Shown: positions 24,210 through 35,751 of the stretch, piece by piece
Numbering within the stretch: position 1 is the stretch's first letter
Layout of the letters: every line of letters starts with the position of its first letter
NCBI GenBank assembly: GCA_050084985.1
Contig: JBITNC010000001.1
Coordinates: 108,252,001-108,316,000, forward strand
Length of the DNA: 64,000 nt
Source: Nageia nagi
Lineage: Eukaryota > Pinophyta
Direction of reading: 5' to 3'
Position numbers and translations under genes: made by a program
The notes under the pieces: model-generated
Database searches by the model: none
Told to the model about the DNA's origin: nothing
Seen by the model: the letters and a program-made list of their open reading frames with translations, nothing else

Positions 24210-25689
24210 TGATCTGTAAATCCTAAATTAATAAATTACTTCAAATATCACACTTTATTTCTTTTAGTGCTTGCAAAAATTAAAAACACGCACCAAAATA
24301 ATCACACAAAATGATGTATACAAATAATTACCTTGGTTCGATCGATGTGATCTACATTTAACAAATAGATATTCATTATTATAGGTACCTTCATTTTACA
24401 ATATCATTTGTATGATCTTTTTGCTTCATCCTCTTGTGTATATTGAAGCTGATTCACATGATCATTGTAGGCTGCTACTCAATACCTTCTCACATCATGG
24501 AGATTATGTCATCCACTTCTTGTTTACTCCATGGCAATGATCTTGTCCATGGTTTGTTTTTACACTCTATGTAGATTTTAGAATGCAACTTCATTCTTAC
24601 TCTCATGGAAATAATTTATTCATGAAGTTTACAATATTATGTATTTTTTTCTACACTCTCTACATTCTCTCTCACTTGGGAGGAAAACCCCTAAAATGGG
24701 AATTAACCTTTTCACTCTCCATAAGTTCTATTTTATAATGTATTAATGGACTAATAATGGAGTTTAAGTGGTTACGATGGAATAATACCATATTACAATA
24801 TTTTCATATTTACAAAGATTCTCACTCATCCTCTCAACAATAATCTCCTTAATTTTAACATTCCCATAGCAATTTGCCTCTTGCTTTTAGGGCTTTCCAT
24901 TTATTTTGGTCAATAGTTTTTTTTCAATAGTAAATTTCATTTATGATTGAAATATTCTTCAAAAACATTAAATATAAAACCTAATCAATAAATATTAACA
25001 AACATATAATAATATCCCATCACTATAATGGGCAGCTGTAAGCAAAGAAATACCACTTGGCACTTACCAAATAAGGGGGTCAAATCCCCATTTGATTGGT
25101 GGTATTTCCTCTATATTCCAATAATTCCCAAACATGTTATAATGGTATAGTGTAGATATATTTCCACTTGTCATAGGTTGAGGAGAAGCTTGACTCTTTG
25201 ACCATCACCATTATATTTTACCCAATGTACATTGTAAAGGCAACCCTCATAAACTCTAAACCTTGTTACTAGGAGTCAATCAACTATGTATGTTAACAAA
25301 TTTATCATCATTGATTATTTTCCACATGGATGAAGCTCTGTCACTTCATTCATTGACTTGTGTAAGTTAAATTGGAAGTTATTGATCAAACATTCTTTTA
25401 ACCATTATTGACTAATAAAATGCCACCTTGGATATTGGGTCCCATAATGGAATTAAATGGGGTTAAATTTAAATATTACCCTTTTGATTTAAAAATAGTA
25501 ATATTTAATTATTACTTTCTTTGAAACTTTGAGGAGGGATATTTTTTGAACCATAGCTCCATTTCTTTCATTCTCCAAAGCATTAGGATCCTAGAGAAAT
25601 GGGGTTCAACTTAGAGCACATAAATATATAAAAATAGGAACTTCATTTTTTCACCTTTTTAATGCATCTAAAAAATTCATTTTGGATCA
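24210..25689 (-). repeat. 3' LTR of the nested element
   Basis: Aligns along its whole length with 26339-27782. Long conserved stretches include 'TCACACTTTATTTCTTTTAG', 'ACCTTCATTTTACAATATCA' and 'AAATAAGGGGGTCAAATCCC'. Confidence 0.9.
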
Positions 25690-26322
25690 CTTATCCCATT
25701 TTATGGGCTTTTGGTACCATAAAAGCCTTAGTATCAAAATAATAACAAAAATAATCTCCACACACAAATCTAGATCTACACCTTTTTTGAAATCACCTTC
25801 TTATCTGATCTTCTTCCTTGTGGATCTTCATCTCTCTCAAATTGACATAATGAGTAGAATCAAGTACTACAACTCTCCTAACTACTTAGCAACAACAACA
25901 TGTACCCTATTCTCAAATCTAATTCATAATATGACTTGGGATTGACTTCTTTAATTTACTCATACTAGTCTAAATTCGCTTTGCATCTCAGGTGTGTCAC
26001 TTCGTATTCTGAATGAATCATTAAGAAAAAAAAAATTTCAAATCCAACACAACTTCCTCAATCTTCACAACTTCAAAGAAGATGAGCTATTTTCTTTCCA
26101 TATGAATTCACATCAAGATAATATTATGATGGAATGATTTTATCAAATTCTAATGAAAATTTCTGATTACAAAAGTGAAATTTATACCTTAACCTTTCAA
26201 GCTTCTAAACTACGAGTCCAATTTCTTTTTCCATAAGATCAAGTTATCTTGACTTCAAAGTAGGCATATATTTTGAATTCTCAAATTCCCCATAGGCTTT
26301 ATTAGTTCTTAGAAAAAGAACT

Positions 26323-26334
26323 GATCTAATACCA
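26323..26334 (-). promoter_or_regulatory. Primer-binding site (tRNA-iMet type) of the nested element
   Basis: TGGTATTAGATC on the minus strand, four bases inside the 5' LTR end. Ten of 12 positions match the usual initiator-Met primer-binding sequence. It sets the orientation of the element. Confidence 0.75.
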
Positions 26335-26338
26335 AACT

Positions 26339-27782
26339 TGATCTGTAAAACTAAATTTAAGAGTTTACTTTGAATCTCACACTTTATTTCTTTTAGTGCT
26401 TGCAAAATTTTAAAATGCATACCAAAAAAATCACACAAAATTATGTACAAAAATATTTACCTTGGTTCGACTGATGTGGTCTATATCCAAAAAATAAGAA
26501 TTCATTATCGTAGGTACCTTCATTTTACAATATCATTTGTATGACCATTTTGCTTCACCCTCTTGTGTATATTGAAGCTGATTCATATGATCATTGTAGG
26601 TTGCTACTAAATCCCTTCTTACATCATGGCAATTATGTCATCCACTTCTTCTTTACTCCATGGCAATGATCTTGTCCATATTTTTTCTTCTTCCATGGCT
26701 ATGATCTTGTCCATGGTTTTGTTTTACATGCTATGTAGATTTTAGAATGTAAATCCATCCTTACTCTCATGGAAATAGTTTATTCTATGGATTTTACAAT
26801 GCTATGGAGTTTTTTATACTCTCTATACTCTCTGACACTTAGAAGAAAACCCATGAAATAGGAATTAACCTTTGCACTCCATAAGTCCTATTTTATAATG
26901 TATTAATGGATTAATAATAGAGTTTAAGTGGTTATAATGGAATAATCCCAAATTACAATATTTCCCACTTTACAAAGATGCTCACTCATCCTCTCAATAA
27001 TAATCTCCTTCATTTTGACACTCCTGTAACAATTTGCCTCCTTGCTTTTAGGGCTCTCCATTTCTTTTGGTCAATAGTTTTTTTCAATAGTAAATTTCAT
27101 TTATTATTGAAATATTCTTCAAAAATTTTTTTAAAACAATTCAATAACAAACCCAACCAATAAATATTAACCACCATACAATAATATCCCATCACTATAG
27201 TGGGTGACTACAAGAAAAGAAATACCACTTGGCACTTACCAAATAAGGGGGTCAAATCCCCATTTGATCGATGGTATTTCCTCTATATACCAATGATTCC
27301 CAAATATATTATAATGGTATAGTGTATATGTATTGCCACTTTTCATAGGTCAAGGATAAGCTTGAATCTTTTACCATCACCATAATGTTTCACCTAATGT
27401 ACATTGTAAAGGCATCTCTCATAAACTCCAAACCTTGTTACTAGGCATCGATCAACTATATATGTTGACAAATCTATCACCATCAATTATTTTCCACATG
27501 GACGAAGCTCTACCACCTTGGATGTCAGGTCCCACCATGGAATTAAAATGGGGTTAGATTTAAATATTTCCCTTTTGATTTAAAAATAATAATATTTAAT
27601 TATTATTTTTTTTTGAAACTTTGAGGAGGGATATTTTTTGAACCATAGCTCCATTTCTTTCATCATTCGAATCATCAGGATCCTAGAGAAAAGGGCTTCA
27701 ATATAGGGCATTTAAATAGAGAAAAATAGGAACTTCATTTTTCCACCTTTTTTTAATGCATCCAAGAATCCATTTTGGATCA
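26339..27782 (-). repeat. 5' LTR of the nested element
   Basis: Same family as 24210-25689. It is bounded by TGATCTG on the left and GGATCA on the right as read on the plus strand. Confidence 0.9.
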
Positions 27783-28134
27783 ATATTCTAGGCCTTATTC
27801 TTATAAAGTTACTGAAAATGCATATTTGTAATTCTTGCAAAGTATCATTTAGATTCTCATCATCTATGTTGATCTCTAGGGTTGATTCCATAATTTGCAA
27901 GGGGCCCCATTTCTTTTGCCCAAGGTTTGATTCCCCAATCCTACCTATTTGAAGCTTTTATTTTTCCTTCTTTCCTTTCATTAGGTAACCTGGTTGTAAG
28001 ATTTAACCACCACCTTGCTTTCCCCATTCTCTACACTTGGTCTTGCCCTACAAATCCATCACCATTTCTTCCCATGGGACCTTGTGCTGTACCACTCCCA
28101 CCTCTTCCTATTTCAAATTCCTAAGTACCTTTAG
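27783..28134 (-). pseudogene. LINE-A ORF1, 5' part, and leader
   Basis: Reads MESTLEINIDDENLNDTLQE and then FSNFIRIRPRI up to the nested LTR element. It joins in frame with PTLKKW on the far side (24209 leftward). The junction R-P-R-I / P-T-L fits the family pattern in front of DUF4283. Upstream of about 27900 the minus strand reads coding-like pieces in changing frames, so the true ORF1 start is not placed. The plus strand also has a 65-codon frame (27927-28124), which I regard as coincidental. Confidence 0.65.
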
Positions 28135-28167
28135 ATATGGAATTCTAATTCTCATCATTACATACTC

Positions 28168-28180
28168 AAAGAGGGAAAAA
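28168..28180 (+). other. Polypurine tract before an LTR
   Basis: AAAGAGGGAAAAA directly precedes TTGTAGACACC. It matches the arrangement at 4131-4145 and primes plus-strand synthesis in LTR elements. Confidence 0.65.
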
Positions 28181-28181
28181 T

Positions 28182-28592
28182 TGTAGACACCTAAAACTGA
28201 TTTTTTATTTATTTTAAAATTGTATTTATGGTATCTAAATGAAATAATATTTACATTATACAAATATATAGAATATTAAAGATTAATATTCTATAATGTT
28301 AATCATGTGTTATTCAAGGCTAATCTATCTTAATCATGATTATATATATGATTGTATTGATATTATTAATACTTTCTTGTCATTATGGAATGTTGGATAT
28401 TATTCTTCTTTCTTATCTTACAAGGTATACAAGGAGAAGCAAGGCTTAACATTACCTATCCAAAGAGATAAGATCCCAACCCAATCTAGATAGGTAAATT
28501 TTGAGATCATATCACCAATATTAGTATTTCTTGTGATGTCTCTTGACACTTCCCTTATGATAGTTCCAAATTTGGTAAAAAAGGATATGGCA
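28182..28592 (+). repeat. LTR (411 bp) with polypurine tract on its left and primer-binding site on its right
   Basis: Begins TGTAGACACCTAAAA and ends GGATATGGCA. The upstream interior is the 3' end of an LTR element continued from 16692 across LINE-A. The downstream sequence starts with a primer-binding site two bases beyond the LTR. One LTR serving both a left and a right interior indicates a tandem arrangement produced by recombination. Confidence 0.7.
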
Positions 28593-28594
28593 TA

Positions 28595-28606
28595 TGGTAT
28601 TAGAGC
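28595..28606 (+). promoter_or_regulatory. Primer-binding site (tRNA-iMet type)
   Basis: TGGTATTAGAGC differs at one position from TGGTATCAGAGC and lies two bases after the LTR terminus CA. Confidence 0.78.
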
Positions 28607-31600
28607 ATGATTCGACTCTTTTAGGCCTAGGGAAATGGAAACATTACTTCTTTATTATTATATTGAAAGAAAACTACAACAAGAGTTAACATTATGGTGC
28701 ATTTAATTAAAGTATAAATGCTTTTAGAATAATATAATCATTTACAAATGAACTTAAAGGAAAATTAAGTTAATCACTTTGGTGCATATGAACAAGATGG
28801 TGAGACCTCATTCATAAGGGATTTCTAGATGAATCAATAGGCATTGGAATAAGAGGATTCATTACTCTTTTTGAATGTTAGGTTTGGAGAAAATTTGAAA
28901 CCTTTGTAGAATTATTTAAGGATTTTTAAATTTAAGAATCATGAGAAAATATAGAAGGATGGAATAATGACTCTATGAGTTAAGAAGAAAATAACTCTCC
29001 ATAGAAAAGGGTTTTTAGAGAGTAGAGTATCTAAAATTTATAATACAAATTCAAGTATTGACTAAATATGTGGTTACTTATATGAGATAATATCTTAATA
29101 TATAATAAACAATAAAGGTGTATTTATAAGCAATTATGTCCTTACCTATTTAAATAAAGGTATTAAGGAAAAAAGTAGAATTTTAGAAATTCGTATTTTG
29201 GAATAACATTAAAAGACTAAAGATGCAAAAGGATTAAGGTTGAGTTGTCATTTTTTTAAGACTTAATTTATATAAAAAGAAAAAAAAAAGAAAACGGGTT
29301 AATAGTTTCTCAATAAATCAAAAGATCATATGGTGATAAATCAAGATGTGATAAAAGAGAAAAAACTGAAGGAAAAATTTAGATTGATGTAACAAAAGGG
29401 TCATAAAAAATTCCAAATAGAAAAGAGTTACGATATAATCAAAGGAAACATGGAGTTATTAACGAAATATAGGTAATGAAGTATTTATCATATTAAGGTT
29501 AAGTACGGATAAGTATAGGGAAATTAATAGTAAGGTATTTGTAGTATTCAATTTAAAGCTTTACAAATTAGAATATATATTAATATATATCTAAATAATG
29601 AAGGAAAAGTATCCAAAAGAATGTAAGAGTATTGGGAGTACTCTCATTAATGAACCTTGAAAGAGTGTGTCATCAATGAATTGATAGAATCACTCCTAAG
29701 TGTGCTTCAAGCAAGTAATAAATGAAGAAATGGCATGGGGAAATTCCATTAAGATAAGAATGATCTTTTGAAAATAAGAGAAGCATGATTAATATTAATC
29801 ATTCAAAGTTTGAGCATAATGATATGTTCATCCTTTAGAAAATATGTTTAATGACTTGGAATAATTATGCTAAGAGAGAGTGCATAACCAGTAAGTAGAG
29901 GTAAGTAATTAAAGGATAAAAAACCTTGATTATTTAGAAAGTGAACTTATGCAATCACTCATAAGATCTAAATTATTTTTACGAAGTAATAAATGGATGA
30001 GTCTTGGAATAAAACTTCTTGACCTTGGGTGAACAATGAACTTATTTGAGAAGAAAAATATTCTTTTAGAATTGATTAAGCTAGGCCTTAAAGCATTTAC
30101 ATATCAAAAGGATTTTGAGTCTTGGTTGAGAGGTCAATTAGGATCATCTCTCGATTTAATTCTTAAATAGGAGAGTTGGAATAGAGGATGAATAAGAAAA
30201 ATGAAATAACTCTTAATATAAGTGATTGATGGGATTGGTAAGGAGAAATAATCCCTCTATAAATAATTCAATATATGATAGGTAAGATGAAACTTATCAT
30301 TTTAATATTAGATGAGGATAACCTTATAAAGGATAGTTGAGTAATGAAGTACTTGGTGACATGAGCTATTATTGGACCAATATAAAATCAACTTGATGAA
30401 TGAGGGAAATGAGCCCCAAGAGGTATGCTCATCAGATAAAAGAATCTCAAGAGATGCTCTCAAGGTTAAATAATAAAATATATCATTAATAAATTGATAA
30501 ATATACTCTCATATGTGTGAATGGACAAGCATGAAATTAAATAAATGGTCATGTCACAGTCTCAATATAGGAGCATATGAAGAGAAACTTATCATATCCT
30601 TAAAATTTCATTCAAATTATGAACCCTTTTTGTTCCTTTTGAACTATCATATTAGGTGGATATCAAACCTTGTACAACCCTCTCTTGAGCCAATTCAACT
30701 TTTGATGAGGAATGTTGGGATTAGAAGAGGTTGAATTGAAAAATAATAAAGTTATATATAGAAACTTGCACCTTGACTTGTACTCATCAACGAGGATGGT
30801 GAGGTCTTATTTAAGAACAAAAAATTTAAACCTTAATTATTTGGTTAAATTCTAAATATATATTTTTAAAAAAATATGAGAAGCACTAGAAAAATGATGT
30901 TATCCTTATGAATTGTAAGAGATTAATAAGAGATATTTCATGTGATACTTAAATAATTTATACACCTGACATGTAGGAAACCTACGAGTTTCTTAATTCT
31001 CATAAAATTTTGATATACAAGTAGTATATTATGATTTCCCATAAAATTTGGATCTAATATGTGATAGATTAAATGAAAGACATTAAGGGAGAACACTAGA
31101 GTGTTGATGCTTCCTTCCTAATATGCTAATCACAATGATAAAGATGAAAGATTTTCGTCATAAGTATTTTGAAAATATGGATTTAATATAAATACAAAGA
31201 CCTTTCTAAAATAAAAATTGAACTTCTTAACTTATATTTGTGGGATTTGTGCAAAGTTTATGAGTAGATACTTTAAGACTTTCAAGTTGAGTTTAAAGTA
31301 TGTACATAAACTTAAAGGATGATGTCTTGAATGTTGGTTGAAATGATATATTAAGCAAGTGAATTTAGAATGTGAATATAGTGCACGTTGTATAAGCTTT
31401 GATGCAATACTCTTTTGGAGCTTGTTGATTTATGAGAATTGAAATCAATACCCTTGGATCTCACATATTGAGAGGACACCAAGTCTTAGCTAAGAGGTTG
31501 AGTAAGACCATCTCTTGCTCAACTTTTGGTAAGAAGAGTTGGGGCTTAAAAAGAATATGAGAAAGTATCATGAAAATTTTCTACTTTAACTTTACTCATC

Positions 31601-32060
31601 AAAGAGGATGGTGAAGTTTTATTTTATTGAGAGATGTATAGATTGAGCATACTTTTTCTCAAATAAGCTTGGGGAAGGTTTCAATGAGGAAACCAATGAA
31701 AGTACATGTAAATCCTTCTAAGAAAAAATCATTTAATTGAAATACATCCTTGAGAATGGATGACCTATAATTATTTAATGGGTGACAATAATGCTTATAT
31801 GATATTTATTGATGCATTGCTTATGATGTTGCCATAAACACACATGACTATATTAATAAAATAAAATAAGTGTATGAATGATTATTTTATTAATAAATAT
31901 TATGGTAAAAGATTTAATGCTTAGAAGAGTTGTCATATTTGCATGATATGATATTTAAATTCTACTCTACTATTTAAAGCAATAAAATAAGGTGGGTGTA
32001 TTTTATTGACTATTTTTAATCTTAAAAAAAAAGAATTGATGTTTTGATGAGATGCTATGT
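28607..32060 (+). mobile_element. Non-coding interior of an LTR element
   Basis: About 3.4 kb right of the primer-binding site without any gag or pol resemblance. It is purine-rich on the plus strand. Diverged internal repeats occur: a 'GAGGATGGTGAGGTCTTATT' phrase recurs near 28795, 30793 and 31606, and a 'GAG..GAGT.GG' phrase near 30170 and 31535. The closing 3' LTR was not found, so the right limit is a guess. Confidence 0.45.
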
Positions 32061-33986
32061 AGCAGGTTGAGATAGGTTTATGGAGGAGAAAGCCATTCTA
32101 CTAGCAATTTACATCTCTCTCTAAACCTTCCCTTATAAACTTATTTTATGTTCCTTATCTTTTACAAAGAAGTTGATACTTTTGATAATTATATAAATTA
32201 TTTTGCAGGTAACTAAGGAAAATGTTATGTTGGGTAAGAACACCACCAATTTGCAAATAAAGCATAATATTAAATATTATTTAAACCTAAGAGGAAGTAA
32301 AAATGTTGTATGATTGTAAATATAATACAAATTACATATAATCTCCTTACCTTATGGGAGGAATATGAGAAGGTGAGCCAAACAAAGAGATATAGTGTCT
32401 ATTTCATCTTCCTTTCAATTTTCAAGAAAGTTAGGTTTTAAATGATAGAGAATGTATATCTGAAATGGCTCCAACTATTGAGAAGAAATATAATGCAAGA
32501 ATATCTTACAAGAGGTCTTGCATGGTGTTGTGTTGTTTAGCATAAGAGATCTTTGTGTTTTCAACTTGTACTCACATTATCGGATCAATGGGTCAATGGG
32601 AGATCAAATGCAAATTATAACTTCGTTCTCATTGGAAATAGTTTGAATGCATCTATATATTATACTACTTGAGTAGAGAATTTAATTTGCAATTCTGGAT
32701 TATAAAGTTGCGCACAAGCATTAGAAGAATTAATGAGCTATTATTCCAAATTGCCATGAACATATATGGTGTAGTTCGATTATTTGAAAACCTTCAGAGT
32801 TTATACTAAAATTTTGCATGTGAGCTTTGTAAGAGTGTAAGCTGTAGTGTGTGGATGGTCTATAGGGCTTAGAAGTTTGATGAAGAAAGACTGCATCGTT
32901 TGACATTTCTACACTAGAGTGCAATTATCCTGTACCATATTACTATAGTGTTTTACTTATTAAATGTATTTGTAAGTCATGAATTCATTTCCTTACGTGA
33001 GAAGTGAAGAAGATAGTGTGCTTTGATTTGTATTTAACCACCATTTTAATGTGTCATTTTATCTGTATCATTATGGATGTCTCAAAGTGAGAATAATTAT
33101 ACTTATAAGTTGAATAAATTTCTGTTAGAAGCCTGTGACACTTTGTTTTTTAGAAATCATCCATATTTAAAACAAAGTCTGTCATTAACAGATATAATGG
33201 AGCGTTAAGACTTCGTAGTTGACATGGTGTGAGTGTATATATAAATGGCCTTGACATAGTGTATATAATTCTTTTGTGTGTGATACATGTATGGCTGGAA
33301 CGTCACTATGTCTCCTCTTTGTAAACATTGTGGTCCTTGAGAGATCCATATGCTTATGATGGGCAAGTGCCAATGAAGCATTGATTATTAAATGGGAAAT
33401 TCTACACTGAAATTGTTCCATGATACTATCACAACTTCTTATAGAGATATGTATCTATTTTACATATATGGATGTTGTAATTGAATGCAGGTATGATATG
33501 TTATGGAGATTAATTTATTATGGTTCTCTTGTGAAATTGATTTTGCTATTAATGGATCTATAGCGTTGTACTGGACTGATTATGAAGTAACGATCAATGG
33601 GTCGGATGTTTCATTTCCCTTTAGGGTGACGTTATTATGTAGGTTACCGAATGATTTAATTCTGTTGGATTAGTGTAGTTGAGTGCGGTTGTTAGAATGA
33701 GCTTATAGTATTTAAGAATTCATAAGAATAAATTGAAGCCTTATCCTCGTATCAATTTTTAGTTTTTATGTAACTTAGTTTTTTTCTATAGAGTGAGACA
33801 TCGACAAAGTTTATGCTCTTATCATGATTCCCAAGAACTCTAATATGACCTTCCTTCTCTGAAGATGAAGTGATGCCTTCAAAACAGTGGCATTCACTTT
33901 ATCTACTTGAAGCTTACGAATTTATGTCTGGACAAACTATTGCTTCTATTTTATGTAGTTTTTATAGGCAATAGATATTGTCTATA

Positions 33987-33990
<4 letters not shown>
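32061..33990. other. AT-rich stretch without recognisable gene
   Basis: Only short frames (for example 32730-32924 and 33185-33421, minus) without family resemblance. Slightly more complex sequence than its surroundings. A host-derived unique segment is possible, but no exon structure could be supported. Confidence 0.4.

Positions 33991-34022
<32 letters not shown>
33991..34022. repeat. (TA)16 microsatellite
   Basis: Uninterrupted TA dinucleotides over 32 bp. Confidence 0.97.
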
Positions 34023-34025
<3 letters not shown>

Positions 34026-34204
34026 ATTAAGGCTATGATTCTATTGTTTAAATATTATGAAAATTAATTGCAACATTACTTGCAAAGTAATAGTTGGAAT
34101 TAATGAATTCAAAGATAGTTTTTATGAATAGTTAAGCAGTTGAATTTTATTATGGTGATAGTAGGTATGAAATTGTGTTAATCAATCATATAATATTTCA
34201 TATA

Positions 34205-34341
34205 ATCAAAATTGATATTAAAAGAATGTATTTATAAAAAGGTTATATATATTTTTATATAATTTGATGGAATGTATTTATGAAAAAGTTATATATTTTT
34301 ATATAATTTATTGAAATGTATTTATGAAAAGATATATTTAT
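34205..34341. repeat. About 45-bp tandem repeat, left of LINE-C
   Basis: Three units of the form GAATGTATTTATGAAAAAG...TTATATTTTTATATAATTT. Related units (GAAATGCATTTATGAAAAAG) reappear right of LINE-C at about 39950-40075. LINE-C therefore landed inside the array. Confidence 0.75.
34327..34341. repeat. Left target-site duplication of LINE-C
   Basis: AAAAGATATATTTAT, identical to 39747-39761 at the other end (part of the A run may belong to the poly-A tail). Confidence 0.85.
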
Positions 34342-34429
34342 GATAATAAAATTAGAATCATGATATCAAGTATAAGATTAAAAAGTATATTTGCTTTGCA
34401 AGTTTCTAGGTAAAAAGAAGAAGTCAAAG

Positions 34430-35751
34430 TTATTGCTTCCACTGTCATACGACTTCCCCTTCGAGGTGTGTGTGGGAAACCTAGCTTAATGTGCCTTTAG
34501 GTCTTTATTAATGGTGCTAATACCTCCACGGCTTCATTTGAAGCTAGCATACGAAACAATGGTACCCAAAGAACCATGTAAGTTTGTATCGAAGGTATTC
34601 CACAAGGTAATTCTACCTCTAGTATTGTTATTCTTTTGCTTGAGTTCAATAGTACTTTTGCTTGTCTAGAGAGCCATACTCTGATAGGTTATTTTCGTAT
34701 GCATATACCCTCCAAGTCTAACCTAAAAACTTGGATAGACTATTATCGAAGTCCCCATGGTATTCAAGTTAACCATGTTCAAAACTTGCCTAAAGTTTTT
34801 TTTTCATTTTCAATTTGCCCAACCTGAACATGCTCAAAAGGTTCCGAGTAAGGGCTCTAGCTATGTTACTAATACCCTTTTAGTTTTTCAACCTTGGAGC
34901 TAGAATTTCTCGGCTGCTAACTCTATGAATTTGGTTATACTTGTCTGGGTGGAATTCTCAAACCTCCCTTTGAGCCTACAATCTTATATAAAAAACTTGA
35001 TCAATCTTCTAAGGGAGTTTGTTTGTGATGAACCAACCTGCTTTGTGTCCTATCACCCAATGTGATGCATGTGAGTTCGAGTGGACCTTACCAAGTCGTT
35101 AAAGGAGTTCATTATTATTTAGATTGGAGTTACTCAAATTTCTCAACGAGTGGTGTATATTAGTCTTCCAAATTCTTGTTTCAAATTCTAGTATTAGTCT
35201 CACAATATTAAAGATTGCCCTCTAATGGTAGATAGGTTTAAAGCTAAGATGATTATTATGGCCTCTTTGGCACCAACCCGTAGAAACCATACAATCAACT
35301 GACTTATTGGACAAGGGGAATGACAAGAGGTTCATCATAAAAAAGCAAAGGAAAGAATGTAAGTAATGGCTCAATACCTATTAGCTATGCTCATACAGTA
35401 GCTATCAAACCTCCCCCTCAGGTCCCCATTTTAAATTCAATTTTTATGGAGGTTCCTACGAAGTGATTTATTGCAAACATTGATACAAATAATTCCCTTC
35501 CACTTGTTGTGTCACTCGCTCAAGATATGGACACAAGGGAATGAGGTATTGCACGTGGAAGAGGGAGAGATGGTCAAAGATCCCATAGCCCTCCTTCGTG
35601 TAACCCATATGTTCATTCAAATAAGAGATATCATGTCAATTTATCTCATACCAAATCAAAGCCTATGATGACTAATTCTTTCATGCTTTTGACAGATAAG
35701 GTTGGGGTTGATAATACCAACAAAGTTATGCAACTCGACTCGTTTGAATGA
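34430..35751 (+). pseudogene. LINE-C ORF1: DUF4283 and zinc knuckle, decayed
   Basis: From about 34630 the frame gives FACLESHTLIGYFRMHIPSK, then YYRSPHGIQVNHVQNLPK, then FQPWSLEF-like and WVEFSNLPFEP-like pieces (about 34880-34980). This is the DUF4283 signature of plant L1 ORF1. A degraded knuckle C-F-K-F-x3-S-H-N-I-K-D-C near 35180-35220 keeps CX2(C)X4HX4C spacing but has its second Cys replaced by Phe. A Ser/Asn-rich tail ends with DSFE and a TGA at 35749-35751, overlapping the ORF2 start. Confidence 0.8.

Larger units (their letters stand above)
24210..27782 (-). mobile_element. Non-autonomous LTR retrotransposon with 1.4-kb LTRs nested in LINE-A ORF1
   Basis: Two long direct repeats, 24210-25689 (1480 bp) and 26339-27782 (1444 bp), flank only 649 bp. 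On the minus strand each LTR begins TGATCCAAAATG and ends TTTACAGATCA, i.e. TG...CA with a short TGATC/GATCA inverted terminus. Four bases after the right-hand (5') LTR comes TGGTATTAGATC (26334 down to 26323). It differs from the plant initiator-Met primer-binding sequence TGGTATCAGAGC at two bases. The interior has no gag or pol. Flanks GGATT and ATATT are a worn 5-bp duplication. A solo LTR of the same family lies at 40781-42164. Confidence 0.9.
16693..28134 (-). mobile_element. LINE-A: plant L1-type non-LTR retrotransposon, minus strand, with a nested LTR element
   Basis: The 3' end lies at 16693: on the minus strand a TATTAATC-type tail and oligo-A (oligo-T at 16693-16699 on +). The 5' end is inferred at about 28134 from flanking duplicates ATATGCAATTC (16682-16692) and ATATGGAATTC (28135-28145), 10 of 11 identical. 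From right to left it holds ORF1, interrupted at 24210-27782 by an LTR element, then ORF2 (endonuclease, reverse transcriptase, Cys/His-type linker), then a 2.7-kb tail. Without the nested element it would be about 7.9 kb, long for the family. Both ORFs are broken by many stops, so the element is dead. Confidence 0.8.

Noticed and set aside
27927-28124. 65-codon plus-strand frame just before the 411-bp LTR
   Set aside because: It could have been the end of an LTR-element polyprotein, but no motif supports this, and LINE-A leader sequence is expected here on the minus strand.
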